The position numbers and the translations under genes are program-made. From the NCBI GenBank assembly GCA_051893155.1, contig JBJFGY010000054.1:1-9693 (forward strand): a DNA stretch of 9,693 bases, in the 5' to 3' direction. Source of the stretch: UBA6448 sp051893155 (GTDB taxonomy: Bacteria; Bacillota_I; Bacilli_A; RF39; UBA660). The notes beneath the pieces were generated by a model. It had not been told where the DNA came from and searched no databases. It saw only the letters and a program-made list of their open reading frames with translations. Below are positions 1 through 5,339 of the stretch, in pieces. Position 1 is the first letter of the stretch, and every line of letters starts with the position of its first letter.

Positions 1-4
1 AATA

Positions 5-29
5 AGAACAGCAAAACTGTTCTCATTTT
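5..29 (+). terminator. Probable intrinsic terminator of an upstream gene
   Basis: A perfect 7-bp stem AGAACAG / CTGTTCT (5-11 with 17-23) encloses the 5-nt loop CAAAA and is followed by CATTTTAT, an imperfect U-rich tail. No gene is visible before it because the window starts here, so it presumably ends a gene to the left. The interrupted T-run keeps confidence moderate. Confidence 0.5.
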
Positions 30-50
30 ATGTGTTGTAAGTCTGAATAG

Positions 51-80
51 TTACTGGATTAATGTAAAAATATGTATAAC
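51..80 (+). promoter_or_regulatory. Candidate sigma-A promoter for the 132-962 gene
   Basis: TTACTG (51-56) and TATAAC (75-80) are separated by 18 nt, giving a plausible but not strong sigma-A promoter between the terminator hairpin and the first gene. In DNA this AT-rich such matches arise easily. A weaker alternative -10, TATACT at 114-119, has no good -35. Confidence 0.3.
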
Positions 81-131
81 ATTATTGAATTAATAAATAT
101 TTTTAATTAATATTATACTAGGTGGTATGTT

Positions 132-962
132 ATGGAAGAAGTAAAAAAAAATTTTATATATGAAAATGGTTATTTTATTAATATTGAAATAGCAAGTGAT
201 AAATTAAATAATAAAAGCATTAAAGCATTAGATAATCTATTTACAGAAGGCTTATATACAGCAAATATAATTAATATAATTTATATGATTAATGTAATTA
301 TAAAGGGTAGTCAAAAAAATAAAGTACATGTTGTCCTAGTAAATAATGATATAATTGAGTCTTTAGTAGATATTAAAGATAATAAATTAGTTAGTTATTA
401 TAGCGAAAAAACAACTGATAATAATAAAGATTATGAAGTAAAATATTCAAGTAAAAGTGGCTATAATTTTAGAATATTTGATAAAGAAAATGCTCAAAAA
501 ATAGTTAATAATCAAATTGATACGATTAATAAAATAGCAAATTGTTATGTTTTTCCATTAACTGATTATGAAAAAAGAATTATTAATATATTTAATATAG
601 TATTTGGCTATCAACCTGATTTTTCACATAATGAAGATAGAGAAAAATGTAAATATTTATTATTTATATTAAAAATATTGCATTTGTCTATAGATAATAT
701 TGATTTTGATATTTTTAATGATAATATATATTCAGATGAATTAGAAAGTATTTTTAATAAAGTAGCAATATTTGGAAAATGTAATGAAGATATTATTTTA
801 AGTGATGAATATATTCAAAAATTAGATTTAATAAAATATTATTTAAAAGCAAATGAACATGAACTTTATTTATTAGCTTTGTCATTAATTCAAAAATATT
901 ATCAAGGTAATGATGAAAATAATGAAATGATTGATAATTTAAGTATTGCTTTAGGTAGATAA
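132..962 (+). CDS. Hypothetical protein, 276 aa, no recognised family
   Basis: I do not recognise this protein. It is 276 aa, has no signal peptide or clear membrane segment, is rich in Asn, Ile, Lys and Asp, and has only two Cys, so it is probably cytoplasmic. The N-terminal ~150 residues look alpha/beta and the rest mainly helical, with a Tyr/Leu-rich C-terminus. The start is well supported: AGGTGGT at 120-126 lies 5 nt before the ATG, and the nearby ATG at 127 is out of frame. It precedes the DUF177–rpmF pair, but a separate promoter lies just after its stop, so shared function should not be assumed. In Bacillus the gene next to DUF177–rpmF is ylbM (tmcAL), and I see no resemblance to its nucleotidyltransferase motifs. 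Codon use is extremely AT-biased, as in the rnf genes. Confidence 0.8.
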   Translation: MEEVKKNFIYENGYFINIEIASDKLNNKSIKALDNLFTEGLYTANIINIIYMINVIIKGSQKNKVHVVLVNNDIIESLVDIKDNKLVSYYSEKTTDNNKDYEVKYSSKSGYNFRIFDKENAQKIVNNQIDTINKIANCYVFPLTDYEKRIINIFNIVFGYQPDFSHNEDREKCKYLLFILKILHLSIDNIDFDIFNDNIYSDELESIFNKVAIFGKCNEDIILSDEYIQKLDLIKYYLKANEHELYLLALSLIQKYYQGNDENNEMIDNLSIALGR

Positions 963-975
963 TAAATAAAAAATA

Positions 976-984
976 TGTTATAAT
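976..984 (+). promoter_or_regulatory. TGn-extended -10 promoter for DUF177–rpmF
   Basis: TGTTATAAT is a perfect extended -10 (TGn plus TATAAT) in the 42-bp gap after the hypothetical gene. No good -35 lies 16-18 nt upstream, as is common for extended -10 promoters. Initiation near 991 would put the Shine-Dalgarno sequence GAAAGGA (991-997) at the 5' end of the message, giving a leader of about 14 nt. Confidence 0.6.
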
Positions 985-1004
985 CTTTATGAAAGGAATA
1001 TTAT

Positions 1005-1421
1005 ATGAAAATTGATTTAAGTCCTTTAAATTATAAAGATAAAATTGAAATTAATGGTAATATTTCATATGATGATGTTTTTTTAAAGGATAGTCCTATA
1101 AAAGAACTTAAAAATGTATCATATGAAGGTTATATTACAAGAAATGATTTTGATGAATATTTTTGTTATTTACACATTTTAGGTAAAATGAAAATTTGTG
1201 ATAGTATTTCTTTAGAAGAAATATTTTATCCATTTGATTTTATAATTGATGATGAAATAACAGATTTTATACAAAATGATCAAAATAATCTTGATATTAT
1301 GGAATTTTTGTGGCAAAATATTGTATTGGAAGTCCCAATTAGATATACTTTGTGTGATGCTGATAATTTAAAAGGTGATAATTGGTGCGTAGTAAGTAAT
1401 AATAATGAAGGTGGTGAATAA
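1005..1421 (+). CDS. DUF177/YceD family protein (YlbN type)
   Basis: This is a 138-aa member of the DUF177 (YceD/YlbN) family. The family is characteristically encoded just before rpmF and has been linked to accumulation of 23S rRNA or the large ribosomal subunit; its exact activity is unsettled. Evidence is position (2 nt before rpmF) and the C-terminal signature LEVPIRYTLCD at 108-118 followed by KGDNW (123-127), like the LEIP…GKDW ending of Bacilli homologues. Acidic stretches around 82-100 also fit. Cys65 sits where many homologues have a C-x-x-C pair, but the pair is incomplete here. The start has the SD AAAGGA about 7 nt upstream. Its last codons carry the GAAGGTGGTG that acts as ribosome-binding site for rpmF, so the two are translationally linked. 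It has its own extended -10 promoter. Confidence 0.8.
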   Translation: MKIDLSPLNYKDKIEINGNISYDDVFLKDSPIKELKNVSYEGYITRNDFDEYFCYLHILGKMKICDSISLEEIFYPFDFIIDDEITDFIQNDQNNLDIMEFLWQNIVLEVPIRYTLCDADNLKGDNWCVVSNNNEGGE

Positions 1422-1423
1422 AT

Positions 1424-1615
1424 ATGGCAGTTCCTTTTAGAAGAACAAGTAAAACAAAAAAAAGAATGAGAAGAACTCATTTAAAAAAAGAAGTAGGAGC
1501 ACTTACAAAATGTCCTAAATGTGGTAGTACAATCCGTCCTCATAGAGCTTGTACAAAATGTGGAAATTATAATGGCAAAGAAGTAATTTCTGTAACTGAA
1601 AAAGAAGAAAATTAA
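1424..1615 (+). CDS. rpmF: 50S ribosomal protein L32, zinc-binding form
   Basis: This 63-aa protein is ribosomal protein L32, a component of the large subunit. It opens with MAVPFRRTSKTKKRMRRTH, the classic basic L32 N-terminus, and carries a complete zinc ribbon with Cys30, Cys33, Cys43 and Cys46 (CPKCG and CTKCG). It is therefore the zinc-requiring C+ form rather than the Cys-less paralogue that some Bacillota use in zinc starvation. A short acidic tail (EKEEN) follows. Translation starts 2 nt after the DUF177 stop using GAAGGTGGTG inside the end of that gene. A strong intrinsic terminator follows about 12 nt after the stop, so DUF177–rpmF is probably a two-gene transcription unit. Confidence 0.97.
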   Translation: MAVPFRRTSKTKKRMRRTHLKKEVGALTKCPKCGSTIRPHRACTKCGNYNGKEVISVTEKEEN

Positions 1616-1626
1616 TTTAAATATTC

Positions 1627-1658
1627 AAAAGTCTAGCATAAAATGTTAGATTTTTTTT
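1627..1658 (+). terminator. Intrinsic terminator after rpmF
   Basis: Stem TCTAGCAT (1632-1639) pairs with ATGTTAGA (1643-1650) through 8 bp with one G·U, loop AAA, followed by eight T residues (1651-1658). The preceding AAAAG can extend pairing into the T-run. The same 8-nt left arm occurs again in the inverted repeat at 2191-2210. Confidence 0.88.
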
Positions 1659-1724
1659 ATTAAATGTAAAATAGTAGTATAATTAAAATAAATTTTCAAA
1701 ATAAAAAAGGTAATTTGTTATTTT

Positions 1725-1753
1725 TTTACAATAATATAAGTGAAAGGTATAAT
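1725..1753 (+). promoter_or_regulatory. Near-consensus sigma-A promoter of the Bro-N gene
   Basis: TTTACA (1725-1730), an exact 17-nt spacer and TATAAT (1748-1753) match the sigma-A consensus at 11 of 12 positions. Predicted initiation near 1760 lies about 4 nt before the ATG at 1764 and downstream of the GTG at 1740. The promoter thus argues that translation starts at 1764 on an almost leaderless mRNA. Confidence 0.7.
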
Positions 1754-1763
1754 TAGTAAAAAA

Positions 1764-2141
1764 ATGACAGAAAATGAATTAGAAACAATTACAAAATTAT
1801 TTGAAGAACATGAAATCAGGAGTATTTGGAATAGTGAGGAAGAAGACTATTATTTTAGTGTGGTTGATGTTATTCTTGCATTAACTAATAGTGACTATCA
1901 AAAGTCAAGAAATTATTGGAAGTGGTTAAAAAGTAAATTAAATAATGAAGGCAGTGAATTGGTTAGTAATACTAACCGTTTGAAATTAAAAGCCCAAGAT
2001 GGAAAATTAAGAGAAACAGATACTTTAAATACTGAAGGAATATTTAGACTAATTGAATCAGTTCCAAGTTCTAAAGCTGAGCCATTTAAATTATGGTTAG
2101 CTAAACTTATAGATGACAAAAAGGAAATAGAAATTAAATAA
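1764..2141 (+). CDS. Short Bro-N domain protein (phage antirepressor / DinD-like), probably truncated
   Basis: The 125-aa product matches the Bro-N fold found in phage antirepressors and DinD-like proteins: IRSIWNSEEEDYYFSVVDVI (18-37), a YWKWLKSKL segment (51-59), KLKAQDGKLRETD (74-86), then an ESVPSSKAEPFKLWLAKL segment (98-115). Bro-N domains are DNA-binding modules of mobile elements. Relatives with this sequence type usually run to about 270 aa; this one stops just after the domain with a Lys/Glu-rich tail (DDKKEIEIK), so it is either a truncated remnant or a single-domain form. A GTG at 1740 would add eight residues but has no Shine-Dalgarno sequence and lies inside the promoter, so I prefer the ATG at 1764. 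The gene stands alone, and hairpins sharing their stem sequence lie on both sides. No internal stop or frameshift is seen. Confidence 0.75.
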   Translation: MTENELETITKLFEEHEIRSIWNSEEEDYYFSVVDVILALTNSDYQKSRNYWKWLKSKLNNEGSELVSNTNRLKLKAQDGKLRETDTLNTEGIFRLIESVPSSKAEPFKLWLAKLIDDKKEIEIK

Positions 2142-2182
2142 AATTGTTAAAAAAATAATTTTTAGAAAATACTTAAAAACTA

Positions 2183-2212
2183 TTGACTACTCTAGCATGC
2201 AAATGCTAGAAT
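2183..2212 (+). promoter_or_regulatory. Promoter of the surface-protein gene, containing a perfect inverted repeat
   Basis: TTGACT (2183-2188), 18 nt, then TAGAAT (2207-2212) preceded by TGC, which makes a TGn-extended -10. Expected initiation near 2219 gives a leader of about 20 nt with the Shine-Dalgarno TAGGTG (2225-2230) 8 nt before the ATG at 2239. The inverted repeat at 2191-2210 fills the spacer and overlaps the -10, as an operator would. Confidence 0.5.
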
Positions 2213-2216
2213 TTTT
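2191..2216 (+). repeat. Perfect 8-bp inverted repeat: operator or terminator hairpin
   Basis: TCTAGCAT (2191-2198) and ATGCTAGA (2203-2210) are exact reverse complements around GCAA, followed by ATTTTTAT. The hairpin and T-run could terminate the Bro-N transcript. The repeat also sits between the -35 and -10 of the next gene's promoter, where it could bind a repressor. The two roles are not exclusive. The arms match the rpmF terminator stem apart from one base in the right arm. Confidence 0.6.
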
Positions 2217-2238
2217 ATAGATAGTAGGTGCTATTTTA

Positions 2239-3567
2239 ATGAAAAAAAATATTTTTTTAAGTATTATAATTTTATTAATTATTGGTTGCTTAATAACTAT
2301 TTTTAATTTTAAAAAAAATTATTATGTTTCAAAAAATCAAATAATTGAAAATAATAAAGGTTATGCAATATATGTAAAAGAAAGTGGTTCATCATCATAT
2401 ACAATGCAAAGTTCAATACCTAAAGGTAAATATTCACTTAATATAGAAAAAACAATATGTGAAAATGGAGGAACAGTATCAAATTATGATAGTACAAATG
2501 GAACTGTTTTATTTACTACTTTGGGTAGTGATAGATGTACTTTATATTTTGATTATAAATTATCTTTAAAAGAAAAGATACTTGCTGATAATCCAACAGT
2601 AAGTACAAGAACAGATTTTTCAGTAACAAATGTAGCGAATACAACAGGAACAATATATAGTACTACAGCTACAGAAGATGGAAGTACAGTATATTATTAT
2701 TCAGGAAATACAACAAATAACTGGGTATATTTTGGAGGATTTTATTGGAGAATAATTCGTACAAATGAAGATGGAAGTGTAAGATTGTTATATTCTGGAA
2801 TAAGTCCAGATACAACAGAGGGATATATAGGAACATCAGGTTTTAATGGTAGCCATACACAGTTAATGAATATAGGCTACATGTATGGTCCTACTACAAA
2901 TTTATCTACTGTAAGAAAAAATGTAAATGATAGTGTGGCCAAACAATCAATAGATACATGGTATGAAGAAAACTTATTAACAGAATATGATACTTATATA
3001 AGTAAAACAGCAATATATTGTAATGATAGGAGTGTAGGAAATAGTTCAAGTAGTAGTGTATCTTTTGGTTCATATACGAGATTATCAAAAAAATTACTTA
3101 CATATAAATGTGGAGGAGATGGAACAGGCGGTTTATTTGAAAGTACACAAGCAGTAGAAGACAAATTTAGTGCAAGTACCAGTGGTGGAGGAAATGGACA
3201 ACTCCAATATCCAATTGCTTTAATGACAGCAGATGAAGTAGCATATGCAGGAGGTGTATACAAAGTTTCCTTATCAAGCCCATATGCATGGTTTTATACC
3301 AATAGTGAGGGGGATAGTATAACATCTAGTACTAATTGGTATACAATGTCACCATATACGTATAATTCATCTTCTTCAAATTTAGTTCAAATAATTATAG
3401 TTGATTCTTCATATAAATACCTTTCACAAAACTATACTAGTGCTTCTTTAGCAATTCGTCCTGTAATATCTCTAAAATCATGTGTAAACTATTCTTCAGG
3501 GAATGGAACACCATCTAATCCTTATATAGTAAGTGTAGATGATGCATGTGCTAGTGCTGAAAACTAA
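2239..3567 (+). CDS. Secreted, membrane- or lipid-anchored surface protein, function unknown
   Basis: This 442-aa protein begins with a short basic segment (MKKN) and a hydrophobic stretch at about 5-23, a signal anchor. IIGC at 14-17 fits a lipobox, but the residues after Cys17 stay hydrophobic, so lipidation is uncertain. The rest is a Ser/Thr/Gly/Tyr-rich extracellular region. It contains a small N-terminal module (~40-106) with Cys74 and Cys100, and a main domain (~155-440) marked by FGGFYWRIIRTNEDGSVRLLY (first motif at 165), IALMTADEVAYAGG (326-339) and LAIRPVISLK (405-414). Six Cys lie in three neighbouring pairs (74/100, 261/291, 415/437), suggesting disulfides. The WRI…RPVISL pattern resembles the DUF6273-like surface domains abundant in uncultured gut Bacillota; this placement is from memory and tentative. 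It is monocistronic, with its own promoter and a strong terminator. No catalytic motif or LPXTG sorting signal is seen. Confidence 0.8.
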   Translation: MKKNIFLSIIILLIIGCLITIFNFKKNYYVSKNQIIENNKGYAIYVKESGSSSYTMQSSIPKGKYSLNIEKTICENGGTVSNYDSTNGTVLFTTLGSDRCTLYFDYKLSLKEKILADNPTVSTRTDFSVTNVANTTGTIYSTTATEDGSTVYYYSGNTTNNWVYFGGFYWRIIRTNEDGSVRLLYSGISPDTTEGYIGTSGFNGSHTQLMNIGYMYGPTTNLSTVRKNVNDSVAKQSIDTWYEENLLTEYDTYISKTAIYCNDRSVGNSSSSSVSFGSYTRLSKKLLTYKCGGDGTGGLFESTQAVEDKFSASTSGGGNGQLQYPIALMTADEVAYAGGVYKVSLSSPYAWFYTNSEGDSITSSTNWYTMSPYTYNSSSSNLVQIIIVDSSYKYLSQNYTSASLAIRPVISLKSCVNYSSGNGTPSNPYIVSVDDACASAEN

Positions 3568-3602
3568 TTTGTAAAAAAATGTAAAATTGAAATAAAAAAA
3601 TT

Positions 3603-3633
3603 AAAAGAGTAAATAATTTATTTACTTTTTTTT
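3603..3633 (+). terminator. Intrinsic terminator after the surface-protein gene
   Basis: AGTAAATAA (3608-3616) and TTATTTACT (3618-3626) are exact reverse complements, usable as an 8-bp stem with a 3-nt loop. Flanking AAAAG and the T-run extend pairing. The run of T after 3626 completes the signal. The 3' arm also carries the probable -35 of mraZ. Confidence 0.82.
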
Positions 3634-3649
3634 AATGTTATTGTATTAT
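3621..3649 (+). promoter_or_regulatory. Candidate promoter of the mraZ operon
   Basis: TTTACT (3621-3626), 17 nt, then TATTAT (3644-3649). A second overlapping TATTAT lies at 3647-3652. Initiation near 3656 would fall inside the phased repeats. The -35 is embedded in the terminator stem of the upstream gene, which is unusually compact. Confidence 0.5.
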
Positions 3650-3650
3650 T

Positions 3651-3690
3651 ATGGTAGACAGTGGCACACTGTGGTAGAAAGTGGGGGATA
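3651..3690 (+). promoter_or_regulatory. MraZ operator: 10-bp phased TGG repeats
   Basis: Four consecutive 10-mers read ATGGTAGACA, GTGGCACACT, GTGGTAGAAA and GTGGGGGATA, so TGG recurs at 3652, 3662, 3672 and 3682, once per helical turn. MraZ proteins are known to autoregulate through tandem GTGG-type repeats just upstream of mraZ; Mollicutes sites carry AAAGTG cores, and AAAGTGG is present here at 3678-3684. The array overlaps the predicted start site and supplies the GGGGG used as Shine-Dalgarno. Confidence 0.8.
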
Positions 3691-3694
3691 AAAA

Positions 3695-4132
3695 ATGCTT
3701 ATTGGTGAATTTCATCATAATTTAGATGAAAAGCAAAGATTAGTTATTCCTACTAAATATAGAATGGAGCTGGGAGATTCTTTTGTTTTAACAAGAGGGC
3801 TTGAAAATTGTTTATATGCTTATTCTAATAAAGAGTGGGAAAAATTAGTTAATAAAATAAGCATGCTTCCTTTTAATAAGAAAGATACCCGAACTTTTTC
3901 TAGATCTTTTTTTTCCGGTGCTACTGTTTGTGAGTTCGACAAAAGTGGTCGAATTAACATTACCTCCCCATTGGTTAGTTACGCCGGTTTAAAAACAAAA
4001 TGTGTTATTATCGGCGTAAATGACCATCTTGAAATATGGGACGAAGATGCTTTTAATAAATTCTTAAATGATAATGCTTCCTCACTTGAGGATATTGCGG
4101 AGAACTTGTTTGATGAAACAGTTACATTATAG
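3695..4132 (+). CDS. mraZ: Transcriptional regulator MraZ
   Basis: A 145-aa MraZ, the conserved first gene of division and cell-wall clusters. The protein is a ring-forming DNA-binding regulator with two SpoVT/AbrB-like domains. Both signature loops are present: HNLDEKQRLVIP with Asp11 and Arg15, and CEFDKSGRINI with Asp82 and Arg86, the D-x3-R pattern of each half. Length is normal for the family. The start follows a strong GTGGGGG Shine-Dalgarno (3681-3687) 7 nt upstream. It likely represses its own operon through the phased repeats directly upstream. Its 3' end overlaps the rsmH start by 20 nt. Codons ending in C and G-rich words (ccg, tcc, gtc) are commoner here than in neighbouring genes, a shift that persists into the first part of rsmH. 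Confidence 0.97.
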   Translation: MLIGEFHHNLDEKQRLVIPTKYRMELGDSFVLTRGLENCLYAYSNKEWEKLVNKISMLPFNKKDTRTFSRSFFSGATVCEFDKSGRINITSPLVSYAGLKTKCVIIGVNDHLEIWDEDAFNKFLNDNASSLEDIAENLFDETVTL

Positions 4133-5042
4133 TGTATTATTAAATGAATGCATCGAAGGACTAAATATTAAAGAAGATGGAAAGTATGTTGATGCCACAG
4201 TCGGATATGCTGGACATTCTAAGAATATCTTAGCAAAGATTAAAAAGGGACACTTATTCGCCTTCGATGAGGATGAAGAAGCTGTAAAATATTCAAAAAA
4301 AGAACTTTCATCCATTGGTGATAACTTTACCATTTTTAGGGAAAACTTTGTAAATATGCCAAAAGTTTTAAAAGATAGTGGCATAGAAAAAGTTGATGGA
4401 ATACTATTTGACTTAGGTTTTTCCTCACCGCAAATCGATGATGCGTCAAGGGGGTTTTCCTTTATGTTAGATGCACCGCTTGATATGAGAATGGATAATC
4501 AAAATAAGCTTACTGCTCAAATAATTGTAAATACTTATTCAAAAGAAAAGCTTATTAAAATCTTTTTTGAATATGGTGAAGAAAAGTTATCAAAAGTGAT
4601 TGCAGAAAAAATTATTTTAGAAAGAAAAACTAAAAAAATAAATACAACACATGAACTTGTTAGCATTATTTTATCTGCAGTTGGTGCAAATTATTTTTAC
4701 AAAAATCATCCAGAAAGAAAAATTTTTCAAGCACTTAGAATTGAAGTAAATAATGAATTAAAAGTCCTTGAAGAAGTTTTACCAAAGGCTATTGATATGC
4801 TAAGTAGTGGTGGAAGAATGTGCGTTATAACATTTCACTCACTTGAAGATAAAATTGTAAAAAAAATATTTAAAAAATATAGTGAAGTTGATGAAATTTT
4901 AAAAGGTGTAAAAGATATTCCTAAAGAGTATCAACCTAAAATTAAAATAATAAATAAAAAACCTATACTTCCAAGTGAAAAAGAATTATCAGAAAACACA
5001 AGAAGTCATAGTGCTAAACTAAGAATAATAGAAAGGATATAA
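4113..5042 (+). CDS. rsmH: 16S rRNA (cytosine(1402)-N4)-methyltransferase RsmH (MraW)
   Basis: RsmH methylates N4 of C1402 in the decoding centre of 16S rRNA, using S-adenosylmethionine. The 309-aa form beginning MKQLHYSVLLNECI matches the usual N-terminus, so I choose the ATG at 4113. An upstream in-frame ATG at 4068 would add 15 non-family residues and lie deeper inside mraZ. GCGGAGA at 4098-4104 is a good Shine-Dalgarno for 4113. Motifs: DATVGYAGHS (28-37) as SAM-binding loop, DGILFDLGFSSPQID (95-109), RGFSF and PLDMRMD (113-128), HPERKIFQALRIEVNNEL (199-216) and GGRMCVITFHSLEDKIVK (233-250), with the HSLED core intact. The usual GGGGHS loop is GYAGHS, so one or two glycines are replaced. 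One base separates its stop from ftsL. Composition drifts from GC-richer at the 5' end to strongly AT-rich later. Confidence 0.96.
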   Translation: MKQLHYSVLLNECIEGLNIKEDGKYVDATVGYAGHSKNILAKIKKGHLFAFDEDEEAVKYSKKELSSIGDNFTIFRENFVNMPKVLKDSGIEKVDGILFDLGFSSPQIDDASRGFSFMLDAPLDMRMDNQNKLTAQIIVNTYSKEKLIKIFFEYGEEKLSKVIAEKIILERKTKKINTTHELVSIILSAVGANYFYKNHPERKIFQALRIEVNNELKVLEEVLPKAIDMLSSGGRMCVITFHSLEDKIVKKIFKKYSEVDEILKGVKDIPKEYQPKIKIINKKPILPSEKELSENTRSHSAKLRIIERI

Positions 5043-5043
5043 A

Positions 5044-5337
5044 ATGAAAAAGAAAAATAGTAAAAGATTAAAACTATTAAAAGGTGAAAAATTTATGTAT
5101 TTCATAATTATTCTTTTACTATGTATTATTCCATTATTTAATGTATATACTTCAAGTTTAGTTACAAAAACAAATTTAGATGTTGAAAAACTAAAAAATG
5201 ATATTGAAAAACAAAAAGAAGAAAATGAAAGTCTTGAAATGCAAATTGATGAACTTGCATCACTTGATAATATATTTAATATAGCTAAAGAATATGGACT
5301 TTCATATGATAATTCAAGTATTATTCAAGTTAAATAA
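5044..5337 (+). CDS. ftsL: Cell division protein FtsL-like
   Basis: A 97-aa bitopic membrane protein with the FtsL layout: a basic cytoplasmic N-terminus (MKKKNSKRLKLLKGEKF), one transmembrane segment at about 18-36, then an extracellular coiled coil (about 45-75, heptad-like LKNDIEKQKEENESLEMQIDEL) and a short tail. FtsL pairs with DivIC/FtsB and with the septal synthase at the division site. Sequence conservation in this family is poor, so the call rests on topology and position between rsmH and the class B PBP. It is shorter than the ~117-aa Bacillus protein, as expected for a trimmed genome. AAAGGAT at 5032-5038 is the Shine-Dalgarno. It starts 1 nt after rsmH and ends 2 nt before the PBP gene. 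Confidence 0.85.
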   Translation: MKKKNSKRLKLLKGEKFMYFIIILLLCIIPLFNVYTSSLVTKTNLDVEKLKNDIEKQKEENESLEMQIDELASLDNIFNIAKEYGLSYDNSSIIQVK

Positions 5338-5339
5338 AA

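Noticed and set aside
1679..1730. Second hairpin and TATAAT before the Bro-N promoter
   Set aside because: AAAAAGGTAA can pair with TTATTTTTTT (with G·U) around TTTG, and TATAAT occurs at 1678-1683, but the first is almost pure A/T and the second lacks a -35, so neither stands out from background.
1740..1763. GTG start for the Bro-N gene
   Set aside because: No ribosome-binding site precedes it, and it lies between the -35 and -10 of a near-consensus promoter, so the message should begin after it.
2906..3263. Minus-strand open frames inside the surface-protein gene
   Set aside because: They are low-complexity shadows of a clearly coding + strand gene, without ribosome-binding sites or recognisable domains. 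The same applies to the minus-strand frames at 1280-1480, 1913-2119 and 4127-4384.
4068..4112. Upstream ATG start for rsmH (15 extra residues)
   Set aside because: The added residues are the shadow of mraZ in another frame and do not fit the family. The ATG at 4113 gives the usual N-terminus and has GCGGAGA at a proper distance.
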